Shown piece by piece: positions 1 through 8,809 of a stretch of 64,000 nt of DNA. Source of the stretch: RBG-16-66-20 sp040752005 (GTDB lineage: Bacteria > Pseudomonadota > Gammaproteobacteria > Burkholderiales > SG8-39); NCBI GenBank assembly GCA_040752005.1, contig JBFMFX010000001.1, positions 1-64,000 of the forward strand, read 5' to 3'. Each line of letters begins with the position of its first letter. Within the stretch, counting starts at the first letter, position 1. Under the pieces are notes generated by a model that saw nothing but the letters and a program-made list of their open reading frames with translations, did not search any database and was not told where the DNA came from. The position numbers and the translations under genes were made by a program.

Positions 1-413
1 TGACCCTGGTGCCGGAGGGCGAGAAACTGCTGGCCGAGGTCTGGGTCGGCAACGCCGATGCCGGGTTCGTGCGCGCGGGCCAGCCGGCAAAGCTCAAGCT
101 CGCGCCGTTTCCGTTCCACAAGTACGGCCTGATCGAGGCGCGCGTGCTCGGCATCTCGGCCGATGCGAGCGAGCTGCCCGCGCCGGGGCCTGGCTTGCAG
201 GGCGCTATCGGGCGCGCGCTGCCGGCCGGGCCGCTTGCCTACCGGGCGCTTCTTGAGCCCGCGGCGCAGCACCTGCAGCACGAGGGCGGCCGCTACGCGC
301 TTGCCCCCGGCATGCAGCTCGCCGCCGAGATCCACCTCGGCACGCGCACGCTGCTCGAGTACCTGCTCTCGCCGCTGCAGCGCGCGTTTCACGAGGCCGC
401 GCGCGAGCGCTGA
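1..413 (+). CDS. HlyD-family membrane fusion protein, C-terminal part (5' end outside window)
   Basis: The reading frame is open from the window edge to a TGA at 411-413, so only about the last 136 residues are present. They resemble the C-terminal beta-barrel and membrane-proximal part of HlyD-type adaptors of type I secretion or ABC export systems: a stretch reading VWVGNADAGFVRAGQPAKLK, then FPFHKYGLIEARVLGIS, then a region ending in a hydrophobic patch (LLEYLLSPLQ). Such proteins bridge an inner-membrane ABC exporter and an outer-membrane channel. The ABC and TolC partners would lie upstream of the window, so substrate and system type cannot be judged. rpiA follows after 58 bases and is functionally unrelated. 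Confidence 0.75.
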   Translation, partial: TLVPEGEKLLAEVWVGNADAGFVRAGQPAKLKLAPFPFHKYGLIEARVLGISADASELPAPGPGLQGAIGRALPAGPLAYRALLEPAAQHLQHEGGRYALAPGMQLAAEIHLGTRTLLEYLLSPLQRAFHEAARER

Positions 414-449
414 GGCGCCCGAGCGCGTCTCGGTCGCGGCGATGCGTGC

Positions 450-455
450 TAGCAT
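450..455 (+). promoter_or_regulatory. Possible -10 box of rpiA
   Basis: TAGCAT lies 16 bases before the rpiA ATG, in the 58-base gap after the HlyD-type gene. No convincing -35 hexamer is seen. The same hexamer occurs just before hisA and before the histidine kinase at 26395, which makes a role as a -10 element plausible but unproven. Confidence 0.3.
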
Positions 456-471
456 CCTCGGCGACTCCACC

Positions 472-1161
472 ATGACCCAGGACGAACTGAAACGACTCGC
501 CGCGCAGGCAGCGCTCCGCTACGTGATCGAGGACGAGGTGATCGGCGTCGGCTCGGGCTCGACGGTCAACCACTTCATAGACCTGCTCGCGCCGATGAAG
601 AATCGCATCGCCGGGGCGGTCGCGGCGTCCTTGGCGAGCGCCGAGCGCCTTTCGCGCCACGGCATCCGGGTGCTCGATCTGAACGAGGTGGACGAGCTGC
701 CGGTGTATGTGGACGGCGCCGACGAAGTCACCGAGCACCTGACGATGATCAAGGGCGGCGGCGGGGCGCTCACCCACGAGAAGATCCTCGCCGACGTGGC
801 GAAGCAGTTCGTCTGCATTTGCGACGAGTCGAAGCTCGTGCCGGTGCTCGGACGCTATCCGCTGCCGATCGAGGTGATCCCGATGGCGCGAAGCTACGTC
901 GCGCGCCAGATGCTTGCGCGCGGCGCGCAACCGGTGCTGCGCAACGGCTTCAAGACCGACAACGGCCACGTGGTGCTCGATTGCCACGGCCTCACCATCC
1001 TCGATCCGCCGAAGATGGAGTCCGAGATCAACGACATTCCGGGGGTAGTGACGAACGGCATCTTCGCCCGGCGCCCGGCGGACGTGCTGCTCCTCGCCAC
1101 GCCCGCGGGCGTCCAGACCCTGCGCCGCACCCTCCCAAAACAGGGTCAGACCCGGGTCTGA
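472..1161 (+). CDS. rpiA: Ribose-5-phosphate isomerase A
   Basis: RpiA interconverts ribose 5-phosphate and ribulose 5-phosphate in the cytoplasmic non-oxidative pentose phosphate pathway. The 229-residue product has the phosphate-binding loop GSGSTVNHF near residue 27, the DGADE motif with Asp81 and Asp84, and KGGGGA with the catalytic Lys94. These match the numbering of the E. coli enzyme. ATG 472 was chosen because the alignment to the family starts there; longer open sequence upstream encodes nothing recognisable. The family normally ends shortly after GVxTL. Here eight extra residues (PKQGQTRV) and the stop codon are encoded by a palindromic repeat (1136-1171). rdgB follows 14 bases downstream. 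Confidence 0.95.
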   Translation: MTQDELKRLAAQAALRYVIEDEVIGVGSGSTVNHFIDLLAPMKNRIAGAVAASLASAERLSRHGIRVLDLNEVDELPVYVDGADEVTEHLTMIKGGGGALTHEKILADVAKQFVCICDESKLVPVLGRYPLPIEVIPMARSYVARQMLARGAQPVLRNGFKTDNGHVVLDCHGLTILDPPKMESEINDIPGVVTNGIFARRPADVLLLATPAGVQTLRRTLPKQGQTRV

Positions 1162-1171
1162 CCCTGTTTTG
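1136..1171. repeat. 36-bp perfect palindrome with GGGTCAGACCC-type core (REP-like element, possible terminator)
   Basis: The two 18-base arms (1136-1153 and 1154-1171) are exact reverse complements with no unpaired loop. The arms start CAAAACAGGG and the right arm ends CCTGTTTTG, so RNA from either strand would form a GC hairpin followed by U residues. The element overlaps the last codons of rpiA and supplies its stop codon. It ends 4 bases before the rdgB GTG. The core resembles dispersed GGTCAGACC-type palindromes that I recall from several proteobacterial genomes, where such repeats are linked to REP-associated transposases; that link is recollection, not shown here. No second copy was noticed in this window. 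Confidence 0.7.
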
Positions 1172-1175
1172 TTCC

Positions 1176-1787
1176 GTGAAGCGCATCGCGAGCCTGGTGC
1201 TTGCCTCGAGTAACCCGGGCAAGGCGCGCGAGATCCGGGCGATGCTCGCGCCGCTCGGCGTGCGGCTGGTCACGCAGGCGGAGCTGGGCATCGTCGAGGC
1301 CGAGGAGCCGCACGACACCTTCGTCGAGAATGCGATCGCGAAGGCGCGTCACTGCTCGCGCGCGACGGGGCTGCCGGCGCTCGCGGACGATTCGGGGCTG
1401 TGCGTCGCGGCGCTGGGCGGCGAGCCGGGCGTGCACTCGGCGTACTGGGCCGGGCGCGAAGGTACGCGCGAGGAGCGCGATGCGCGCAACAACGCAAGAC
1501 TGCTTGCCCAGCTTGCGCGGCACGAGGACCGCTCGGCGCACTATACCTGCGTGATGGTGCTTCTCGCCCGCCCCGAAGACCCGGAGCCGGTGATCGCCGA
1601 AGGAAGATGGATGGGCGAGATCGCGCTCGCGCCGCGCGGCGCGAACGGCTTCGGCTACGACCCGCTGTTCTATCTGCCTGAGCGCGGCCTGACGGCGGCG
1701 GAACTGGCGCCGGAGGAGAAGAACCGCATCAGCCACCGCGCGATCGCGCTCGCGCGGCTGCTGGCGCGCCTGCGGGAGGGCTCGTGA
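1176..1787 (+). CDS. rdgB: XTP/dITP diphosphatase (RdgB/HAM1 family)
   Basis: The enzyme hydrolyses non-canonical purine nucleoside triphosphates (dITP, XTP, ITP) to monophosphates, keeping them out of DNA and RNA. The 203-residue product begins KRIASLVLASSNPGKAREI, the N-terminal SxNxGK substrate loop. It has DDSGLCV near residue 71 with the catalytic and metal-binding Asp pair, FGYDPLF in the second half, and a SHRA motif near the C-terminus. GTG 1176 gives the family-standard N-terminus and lies 4 bases after the palindrome at the end of rpiA. The stop overlaps the GTG of hemW (GTGA at 1784-1787), so the two are probably co-translated. Confidence 0.93.
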   Translation: MKRIASLVLASSNPGKAREIRAMLAPLGVRLVTQAELGIVEAEEPHDTFVENAIAKARHCSRATGLPALADDSGLCVAALGGEPGVHSAYWAGREGTREERDARNNARLLAQLARHEDRSAHYTCVMVLLARPEDPEPVIAEGRWMGEIALAPRGANGFGYDPLFYLPERGLTAAELAPEEKNRISHRAIALARLLARLREGS

Positions 1788-2962
1788 GGGCGGCGATCGC
1801 GCCCGTGACCGTGTCGCATCCCTGGCAGGTGCGTTTCGCGCAGCCGCCGCCGCTTTCCCTCTACGTGCATTTCCCGTGGTGCGTGCGCAAGTGCCCCTAC
1901 TGCGACTTCAACTCGCACGAGGCGCGCGGCGAGCTGCCGGTGGACGAGTATCTGGACACGCTGCTCGCTGATCTGGAAGGGCTCCTGCCGCTCGTCTGGG
2001 GCCGGCGGGTGATCTCGGTTTTCCTCGGCGGCGGCACGCCCAGCCTCTTGCCGCCGGAGGCGATTGACCGGCTGCTCTCCGGCATCCGCGCGCGCGTGCC
2101 CCTCGAACCGGAGGCGGAAGTGACGCTGGAGGCGAACCCGGGCACGGCGGAAGCGGCACGCTTTGCCGGCTACCGGGCCGCCGGCGTCAATCGCCTCTCG
2201 CTCGGCGTGCAGAGCTTCGACGACGCGATGCTCGCCGCGCTCGGCCGGATCCATTCTGCCGACGAGGCGCGCCGCGCGATCGAGATGGCGCAGGCGTCCT
2301 TCGACAACGTCAACCTCGACCTGATGTACGGTCTTCCCGGACAGACGCGGGAGGCGGCGCGGCGGGACGTGGCGGAGGCGCTCGCCTGGGGCACGGCGCA
2401 CCTTTCCTTCTATCAGCTCACGATCGAGCCGAACACCGTGTTCTGGTCGAGGCGGCCGCGGCTGCCGGAGCACGATGCCTGCGCCGACATGCAGCTCGCA
2501 GTCGAGGAAGCGCTCGGTGCGGCCGGCTACGAGCACTACGAGATCTCGGCGTTCGCGCGCCCGGGCCGGCGCGCGCGCCACAACCTCAACTACTGGGAGT
2601 TTGGCGACTACTGCGGCATCGGCGCCGGCGCGCACGGCAAGCTCTCGTTTGCCGAGCGCGTGACGCGCCACGAGCGCCCCAGGCCGCCGCGCGAGCACAT
2701 GAAAGCCGGGGGAAGGGTCGAGCATCGCACGGTCGCGCCGAAGGAGCTGCCGTTCGAATTCATGCTGAACGCGGCGCGGCTCGTGGACGGATTCCCGGCC
2801 GGGCTTTTCGCTGCGCGTACCGGGCTGCCTGCGGCGGCGCTCGAGCCGGGCCTGCGCGCCGCCGAGGCGAAAGGCCTCATCGTGCGCGACGTCGGTCGCA
2901 TTCGCCCGACCGAGCGCGGGCGCCGCTTCCTCAACGAGCTGCAGCAGCTCTTCCTGCCTTAA
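1784..2962 (+). CDS. hemW: Radical SAM heme chaperone HemW (HemN-like)
   Basis: This is a 392-residue radical SAM protein. The cluster-binding CxxxCxxC is C33, C37 and C40 (CVRKCPYC), followed by FLGGGTPSLL, a LEANPGT strand and the NRLSLGVQSF motif. This layout is typical of HemW (formerly YggW), a heme-binding protein thought to deliver heme to respiratory enzymes. It is not typical of true HemN, the oxygen-independent coproporphyrinogen oxidase, which is longer and has a further conserved cysteine next to the cluster. A C-terminal HemN_C-like winged region follows (about 300-390). The start is a GTG overlapping the rdgB stop. The 3' end overlaps trmB tail to tail by 4 bases. Confidence 0.88.
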   Translation: MRAAIAPVTVSHPWQVRFAQPPPLSLYVHFPWCVRKCPYCDFNSHEARGELPVDEYLDTLLADLEGLLPLVWGRRVISVFLGGGTPSLLPPEAIDRLLSGIRARVPLEPEAEVTLEANPGTAEAARFAGYRAAGVNRLSLGVQSFDDAMLAALGRIHSADEARRAIEMAQASFDNVNLDLMYGLPGQTREAARRDVAEALAWGTAHLSFYQLTIEPNTVFWSRRPRLPEHDACADMQLAVEEALGAAGYEHYEISAFARPGRRARHNLNYWEFGDYCGIGAGAHGKLSFAERVTRHERPRPPREHMKAGGRVEHRTVAPKELPFEFMLNAARLVDGFPAGLFAARTGLPAAALEPGLRAAEAKGLIVRDVGRIRPTERGRRFLNELQQLFLP

Positions 2963-3654
2963 CGGCGCCGGAACAGCAGGTCGCGCACCTCGTGGCCGAG
3001 CCGCACGCCGCGGGCTTCGAACTTGGTCGGCGGCCGCCACGCCGGACGCGGCGCAAATCCGGTGAGGGTGTTCTCCAGGAGCGGCTCGGCCGAAAGCACC
3101 TGAAGCATCCACTCGGCGTAGTCCGCCCAGTCGGTCGCGGCGTGCAGATACCCGCCGGGAGCGAGCTTGCGCGCGGCGAGCGCGGCGAACGCGGGCTGAA
3201 CCAGCCTGCGCTTGTGATGGCGCTTCTTCGGCCAGGGATCCGGAAAGAACAGATGAATGCCGGCAAGGCTCGCGTCGGGAATCATCCGCTCCAGCACCTC
3301 CCGCGCATCGTGGCGGATGACGCGAACGTTCGCGAGGCCGGCGGCGGCGATGCGGTTGAGGAGGCTGCCGACGCCCGGGGCGTGCACTTCCACCGCGATG
3401 AAGTCGGTGTCCGGCCGCATCGCGGCGATGGCGGCCGTGGTTTCGCCCATGCCCGAGCCGATCTCCAGCACCACCGGCGCGCGCCGTCCGAAGAGGGCGG
3501 CGAAATCGAGCGGCTCGCCGGTAAAGGGAACGCCGTAGCGCGGATAGAGTTCGCGCAGCGCCCGCGCCTGCGCGGGCGTCATGCGCCCCTGGCGCAGCAC
3601 GTAGCTGCGGATCGGCCGGTGCTGCGCGCCGCTTCGGGCGGCTTCGCCCGTCAC
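2959..3654 (-). CDS. trmB: tRNA (guanine-N7-)-methyltransferase
   Basis: TrmB uses S-adenosylmethionine to make m7G46 in the variable loop of many tRNAs. The 231-residue product has the SAM-binding LEIGSGMGE (about residue 62), an acidic FIAVEVH strand, and the hallmark LFFPDPWPKKRHHKRR region that contains the catalytic Asp and tRNA-contacting basic residues. The family C-terminal motif TKFEARG is also present. The ATG overlaps the thiG stop (ATGA, 3651-3654), so thiS-thiG-trmB look like one transcript. Its tail overlaps hemW by 4 bases. Confidence 0.94.
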   Translation of the reverse strand: MTGEAARSGAQHRPIRSYVLRQGRMTPAQARALRELYPRYGVPFTGEPLDFAALFGRRAPVVLEIGSGMGETTAAIAAMRPDTDFIAVEVHAPGVGSLLNRIAAAGLANVRVIRHDAREVLERMIPDASLAGIHLFFPDPWPKKRHHKRRLVQPAFAALAARKLAPGGYLHAATDWADYAEWMLQVLSAEPLLENTLTGFAPRPAWRPPTKFEARGVRLGHEVRDLLFRRR

Positions 3655-4457
3655 GCCGCCTTGGGCTGCGTGGGCGCGATCCTGCCTTCGGTCGGGGAGG
3701 AGGGCGTCGCCGAGTAGAACTTCTTCGGCATGCGGCCGGCGAGGAACGCCTCGCGCCCGGCCTCGACCGCGAGCTTCATCGCCCGCGCCATGCGCACCGG
3801 GTCTTTCGCGGCGGCGATCGCGGTATTCATCAGCACGCCGTCGCAGCCGAGTTCCATCGCGATCGCGGCATCGGAAGCCGTCCCCACGCCTGCGTCCACC
3901 AGCACCGGCACGCTCACCCGCTCGATCACGAGTTGCAGGTTCCAGGGGTTGAGCACGCCCATGCCCGAGCCGATGAGGGAGGCAAGCGGCATGATGGCGA
4001 CGCAGCCGGCGTCTTCCAGCATCTTCGCCTGGATGGGGTCGTCGGAGCAGTACACCATCACCTTGAAGCCCTCTTTCACCAGGGTCTTCGCCGCGGCCAG
4101 CGTCTCCGGCATGTTCGGGTAGAGCGTGCGCTCATCGCCCAGCACCTCCAGCTTGACGAGGTCGTGGCCGTCGAGGAGTTCACGCGCAAGGCGGAGGGTC
4201 CGCACCGCGTCCTCGGCCGTGTAGCAGCCGGCGCTGTTCGGCAGATAGGTGAAGCGCGAGGGCGGCAGAAAGTCGAGCAGCGAGGGCTCGCCCTTCGCCT
4301 GCCCGATGTTCACGCGCCGGATGGCGACGGTGACGATCTCGGCGCCCGATGCCTCGATCGCGGCCCGCGTCTGGGCGAAGTCCCGGTATTTTCCGGTGCC
4401 CACCAGCAGCCGCGAGCGGTAGCTCCGCCCGGCGATGACGAGGGGATCCGCGCTCAT
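3651..4457 (-). CDS. thiG: Thiazole synthase
   Basis: ThiG condenses 1-deoxyxylulose 5-phosphate, dehydroglycine and the ThiS thiocarboxylate to form the thiazole phosphate half of thiamine. The 268-residue TIM barrel starts at an ATG (complement 4455-4457) that overlaps the thiS stop. It shows the RLLVGTGKY N-terminal motif, the Schiff-base lysine in VKLEVLGD, and the phosphate-binding VDAGVGTASDAA and GVLMNTAIA loops. A longer in-frame N-terminus exists but runs through thiS in another frame and is not coding. The first-half partners thiO, thiE and thiC are not in the window. Confidence 0.95.
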   Translation of the reverse strand: MSADPLVIAGRSYRSRLLVGTGKYRDFAQTRAAIEASGAEIVTVAIRRVNIGQAKGEPSLLDFLPPSRFTYLPNSAGCYTAEDAVRTLRLARELLDGHDLVKLEVLGDERTLYPNMPETLAAAKTLVKEGFKVMVYCSDDPIQAKMLEDAGCVAIMPLASLIGSGMGVLNPWNLQLVIERVSVPVLVDAGVGTASDAAIAMELGCDGVLMNTAIAAAKDPVRMARAMKLAVEAGREAFLAGRMPKKFYSATPSSPTEGRIAPTQPKAA

Positions 4458-4657
4458 CCGCCGCCCACCGCGACCACGATCTCGAGCCGGTCGCCGTCCG
4501 CGAGCACCGTCTGAGCATGCGCGCTGCGAGGCACGATCTCGCCGTTTCGCTCGACGGCGATCTTTCGGCCCGCGAGCTGCATGCGCTCGATCAGCTCGGC
4601 AAGCAGCACCGGCTGCTCGAAGCGCTGGACCGCGCCGTTGACAAGTACCTGTATCAC
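4454..4657 (-). CDS. thiS: Sulfur carrier protein ThiS
   Basis: This is a 67-residue ubiquitin-fold protein ending in Gly-Gly-Gly. The terminal glycine is adenylated and thiocarboxylated and then hands sulfur to ThiG. The fold is visible as a short beta strand (IQVLVNGA), an LAELIERM helix, IAVERNGEIVPR, and DGDRLEIVVAVGGG. The start is GTG (complement 4655-4657). The gene is the first of thiS-thiG-trmB, diverging from the tRNA-Gly gene with only 29 bases between the thiS start and the tRNA. The stop overlaps the thiG ATG. Confidence 0.92.
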   Translation of the reverse strand: MIQVLVNGAVQRFEQPVLLAELIERMQLAGRKIAVERNGEIVPRSAHAQTVLADGDRLEIVVAVGGG

Positions 4658-4668
4658 AAGGCGAATGA

Positions 4669-4674
4669 TACAAT
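4669..4674 (+). promoter_or_regulatory. Possible -10 box of the tRNA-Gly gene, in a divergent thiS/tRNA promoter region
   Basis: TACAAT lies 12 bases before the mature tRNA 5' end. On the other strand the same bases read ATTGTATCAT, so a TATCAT -10 for thiS overlaps it almost completely. A perfect TTGACA sits at 4638-4643, but the spacing to this box is 25 bases, too long for an ordinary sigma-70 promoter. It also lies within the thiS coding sequence. Confidence 0.35.
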
Positions 4675-4686
4675 TTTCTGCATGGC

Positions 4687-4760
4687 GCGGGTGTAGTTCA
4701 ATGGCAGAACATCAGCTTCCCAAGCTGAATACGTGGGTTCGATTCCCATCACCCGCTCCA
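4687..4760 (+). tRNA. tRNA-Gly (anticodon CCC)
   Basis: The 74-base sequence folds as a full cloverleaf. The acceptor stem GCGGGTG (4687-4693) pairs with CACCCGC (4750-4756). The D-arm is GTTC-AATGGCA-GAAC. The anticodon stem TCAGC/GCTGA encloses loop TTCCCAA, giving anticodon CCC. The T-arm carries GGTTCGATTCC. Discriminator T4757 is followed by an encoded CCA (4758-4760). It resembles the glyU-type tRNA-Gly of E. coli and decodes GGG codons. Confidence 0.96.
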
Positions 4761-4791
4761 GCCCCGCGCGCGACCGCGAAGCCCTAGCCCG

Positions 4792-5709
4792 ATGCCCTAC
4801 TCGGTCGAAGGCAAGCTGGTGGTGGCGATCTCTTCGCGGGCGCTCTTCGACTTCGAGGAGGAGAACCGGGTTTTCGAGTCCGAGGGCGAGCGCGCCTACA
4901 TCGAGCTGCAGTTTTCCCGGCTGGATGTGCCCGCCAAGCCCGGGGTCGCGTTTCCGCTCGTGAAAAAGCTCCTTGCGTTCAACACCCGCGAGGCGCAGCG
5001 TGTCGAGGTCGTGATCCTGTCGAAGAACGACCCGGTGTCGGGGCTACGCGTGTTCCGCTCGGCGGAAAAAGCGGGCCTCAAGCTGGAGCGCGGCGTTTTC
5101 ACCCGCGGGCGCGAGCCCTACCGGTATCTGGACGCGCTCAAGGCGAACCTGTTCCTGTCGGCGAACGAACACGACGTGATGCGGGCGCTCGAATCGAAGT
5201 TCCCGGCCGCGCGCGTGGTCCCGGAGTCGGCGCAGGACGCCTTGCGCCACGCCGACGAGGTGCGCATCGCTTTCGACGGCGACGCGGTGCTCTTTTCCGA
5301 CGAGGCCGAGCGGATCTACCAGCGCGAGGGCCTGGACGCCTTCGCCCGTCACGAGCAGGTGCATGCCCTCAGGCCGCTTCCGCCCGGGCCGTTCAAGCCG
5401 CTCCTTGAGGCGCTGCACCGCCTGCAGGCGGCGGCCGGCACCGACACCCCGATGCGCATCCGCACGGCGCTCGTGACCGCCCGCAGCGCCCCTGCCCATG
5501 AGCGCGCGGTGCGAACGCTCATGGAATGGAAGATCAGCGTGGACGAGGCGATGTTCCTTGGCGGCCTCGACAAGGGCGAGTTCCTCAAGGCATTCGAGCC
5601 CGACTTCTACTTCGACGACCAGCACGGCCACGTCGAGTCGGCGCGGCAGCATGTCGCCACCGGGCACGTACCGTTCGGTGTCGCCAACCCGAAAAAGACC
5701 ACCGCATGA
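4792..5709 (+). CDS. 5'-nucleotidase (cytosolic 5'-nucleotidase I / PF06189 type)
   Basis: This 305-residue cytoplasmic protein resembles the bacterial homologues of cytosolic 5'-nucleotidase I, which dephosphorylate nucleoside 5'-monophosphates. Visible motifs are FPLVKKLLAFN near the N-terminus, VVILSKNDPVSGLRVF, FLSANEHDV, and an HAD-like acidic loop IAFDGDAVLFSDEAE near residue 162. A late acidic stretch FEPDFYFDDQ and the C-terminal HVATGHVPFGV also fit. No signal peptide or membrane segment is visible. ATG 4792 begins 31 bases after the tRNA. The stop overlaps the ATG of the AsmA gene. Confidence 0.8.
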   Translation: MPYSVEGKLVVAISSRALFDFEEENRVFESEGERAYIELQFSRLDVPAKPGVAFPLVKKLLAFNTREAQRVEVVILSKNDPVSGLRVFRSAEKAGLKLERGVFTRGREPYRYLDALKANLFLSANEHDVMRALESKFPAARVVPESAQDALRHADEVRIAFDGDAVLFSDEAERIYQREGLDAFARHEQVHALRPLPPGPFKPLLEALHRLQAAAGTDTPMRIRTALVTARSAPAHERAVRTLMEWKISVDEAMFLGGLDKGEFLKAFEPDFYFDDQHGHVESARQHVATGHVPFGVANPKKTTA

Positions 5710-7813
5710 AGGCACTCCGGATCCTGCTCTACGCCGTCGGGGCGGTGCTCGGCCTGGCGGTGGTCGCCGTCGCTGCGGCGTTCGTGATCGTGGACGGCGC
5801 GTTCGTGAAGTCGCAGCTCGAACGCATGATGCGGGAGAAAAACCGCACGCTGGCGATCGAAGGCACGCCGCAACTGCGCCTTTTCCCGGTCGCGGCGATC
5901 GCGCTCGGCAGGACGACGCTGAGCGAACCCGGCAGCGACAAGGTGTTCCTCGCGCTCGATTCGGCCGAGGTGGCGGTGCGCGTGATGCCGCTGCTTTCGG
6001 ACGAAATCGCGCTGGAGACGCTGAAAGTCGCGGGCTTGAGGGTGAACGTGGTGCGCGGCAAGGACGGAAGGTTCAACTTCGCCGATCTCGCCGGAGCCGA
6101 GAAAGGGGCGGGCGAGGAGCGCCAAGCCGACGAAAGGCCCAAGCGCGTGCGCATCGCCGAGGCGAACGTGGAGCGAGCGCAGCTCTCTTACCGGGACGAG
6201 GCGAGCGGGCAGGAGCTCGACGTCGCCGAACTGCACCTCAAGACCGGGCGGCTGGACGGCGCCGCACCCGGTCCGGTGTCGCTGGCGCTGCGCGTGACCG
6301 GGAAGAATCCCGCGGTGGACGTGCGCGCGCAGGCCTCCGGGGCGCTGCGCTTCGATCTGGCGCGGCAGGAGATCGCGTTCGACGGTTTCACCGCCGGCGC
6401 CAAGGGTCGCGTGGGCGCCGACACGCTCGCTGCCGAGTTCGCCGCGCCGAAGGTCGAGATCACGCCGGCGCGCGCCGGCGGAGCCGAGGTGAAGGGCTCG
6501 GTCCAGGTGAAGGGCCCGCAACGCTCGCTGGATGCGCGCGTGCGGATCGAGGGCATCCAGGGCAGCGCGGAAGCACTCTCGCTCGACGCGCTCGCGCTCG
6601 ACCTGGATGCCGTCTCGGGCGGCAACACGGTGAAGGGCAGGATCTCGACCCCGGTGAAGGCGAACCTCAAGGCGCGCACCTGGGAGGCTCCGAAAATCGC
6701 GGCGAACCTCGCGATCGCGGGCCCGGCGCTGCCGCAGAAGAAGGTGACGCTGCCGGTCACGGCACAGGCAAAGGCCGACCTTGCGCGCGGAACCGCCGCG
6801 CTCGATTTCGCGACGAAGTTCGACGAATCGAGCGTGCAGGCGAAGCTCGCCGCGGCGAAGCTGGACCCGCTGGCGGCCACCTTCGACGTGGCGATTGACC
6901 GGATCAACCTCGACCGGTATCTGCCGGCGGAGGATCCGAAGGCGAAGAAGGACGAACGGGTGGACCTTTCCGCGCTCAAGGGAAAAACCGCAAGCGGCAA
7001 GCTGGCGATCGGCGCGCTCACGGTGAAGCGCGTGAAGATGGAGAACGTCAGGGCCGAGGTGAAGCTCACCAACGGCCGGCTGGAGGTGGCGCCGCACTCG
7101 GCGAGCCTCTACGGAGGCACGCTTGCCGGGGCGCTGACGGCCGATGCGAACGGCAATCGAATCCATGTCAAGGAGACGGTGCAGAACGTCGCGCTCGGGC
7201 CGCTGCTGCGCGATGCGGCGGGCAAGGACGTGCTGGAGGGCCGCGGCCACATCACGGTGGACGTGACGAGCGCGGGCGCCAGCGTGACGGCGCTGAAGAA
7301 AGCGCTCGCGGGCGCCGCGCGCGTGGAGGTGAGGGACGGCGCGGTGAAAGGCGTCAATCTCGCCGACACGGCGCGCAACGTGAAGTCGGCGCTCGGCGCG
7401 AAGCAGACGAAGCCGGATCCGTCGCAGAAGACCGATTTCTCGGAGCTGTCGGCGACCTTCAACATCAGGAACGGCGTCGCGCGAAACGACGACCTGAAAG
7501 GGGCGTCGCCCTTCCTGCGGCTCGCCGGCGCGGGGAACCTCGACATCGGCAACAACGCGATTGACTACGCCGCGAAGGCGACGCTGGCGGCGACCTCCAA
7601 GGGGCAGGGCGGGCGCGAGGCGGGCGAGGTCGCCGGCCTCGCCATCCCGATCCGCTTCACCGGTGCCCTGGACAAGCCCGACTGGAGCGTGGACTACTCG
7701 GCGCTCGCGGGCAGAGCGGGAAGCGCGATCGGCAGCGCGGCGGGCGGAGTCGCCGAGACGGCGAAGAAAGGCACGAGCGGCATCGGCGAGGCGCTGCGCG
7801 GGCTGTTCCGGCG

Positions 7814-7817
<4 letters not shown>
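5706..7817 (+). CDS. AsmA family protein
   Basis: This 703-residue envelope protein has an N-terminal signal anchor (residues about 4-26, LLYAVGAVLGLAVVAVAAAF) followed by an AsmA domain (AIEGTPQLRLFPVAAIALGRTTL) and a long beta-rich body. A conserved AsmA_2-like C-terminal region runs from about residue 440 (GKLAIGALTVKRVKMENVRAE) to 680. AsmA proteins belong to the repeating-beta-groove superfamily with TamB and YhdP, implicated in lipid movement or outer-membrane homeostasis; the function here is inferred. The start overlaps the nucleotidase stop (ATGA). The 3' end overlaps dppF tail to tail by 4 bases. Confidence 0.85.

Positions 7818-8801
<984 letters not shown>

Positions 8802-8809
<8 letters not shown>

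Noticed and set aside
1784..2962. Calling the radical SAM gene hemN (oxygen-independent coproporphyrinogen oxidase)
   Set aside because: Length (392 residues) and the CxxxCxxC context fit HemW; the longer N-terminal region and further cysteine next to the cluster in true HemN are missing.
1670..3112. 480-codon minus-strand open frame across hemW
   Set aside because: It is antisense to hemW, which has intact radical SAM motifs. Its composition is typical of GC-rich shadow frames.
4638..4643. Perfect TTGACA as -35 of the tRNA-Gly promoter
   Set aside because: The spacing to the only -10-like box is 25 bases, and the hexamer lies within thiS codons on the other strand.
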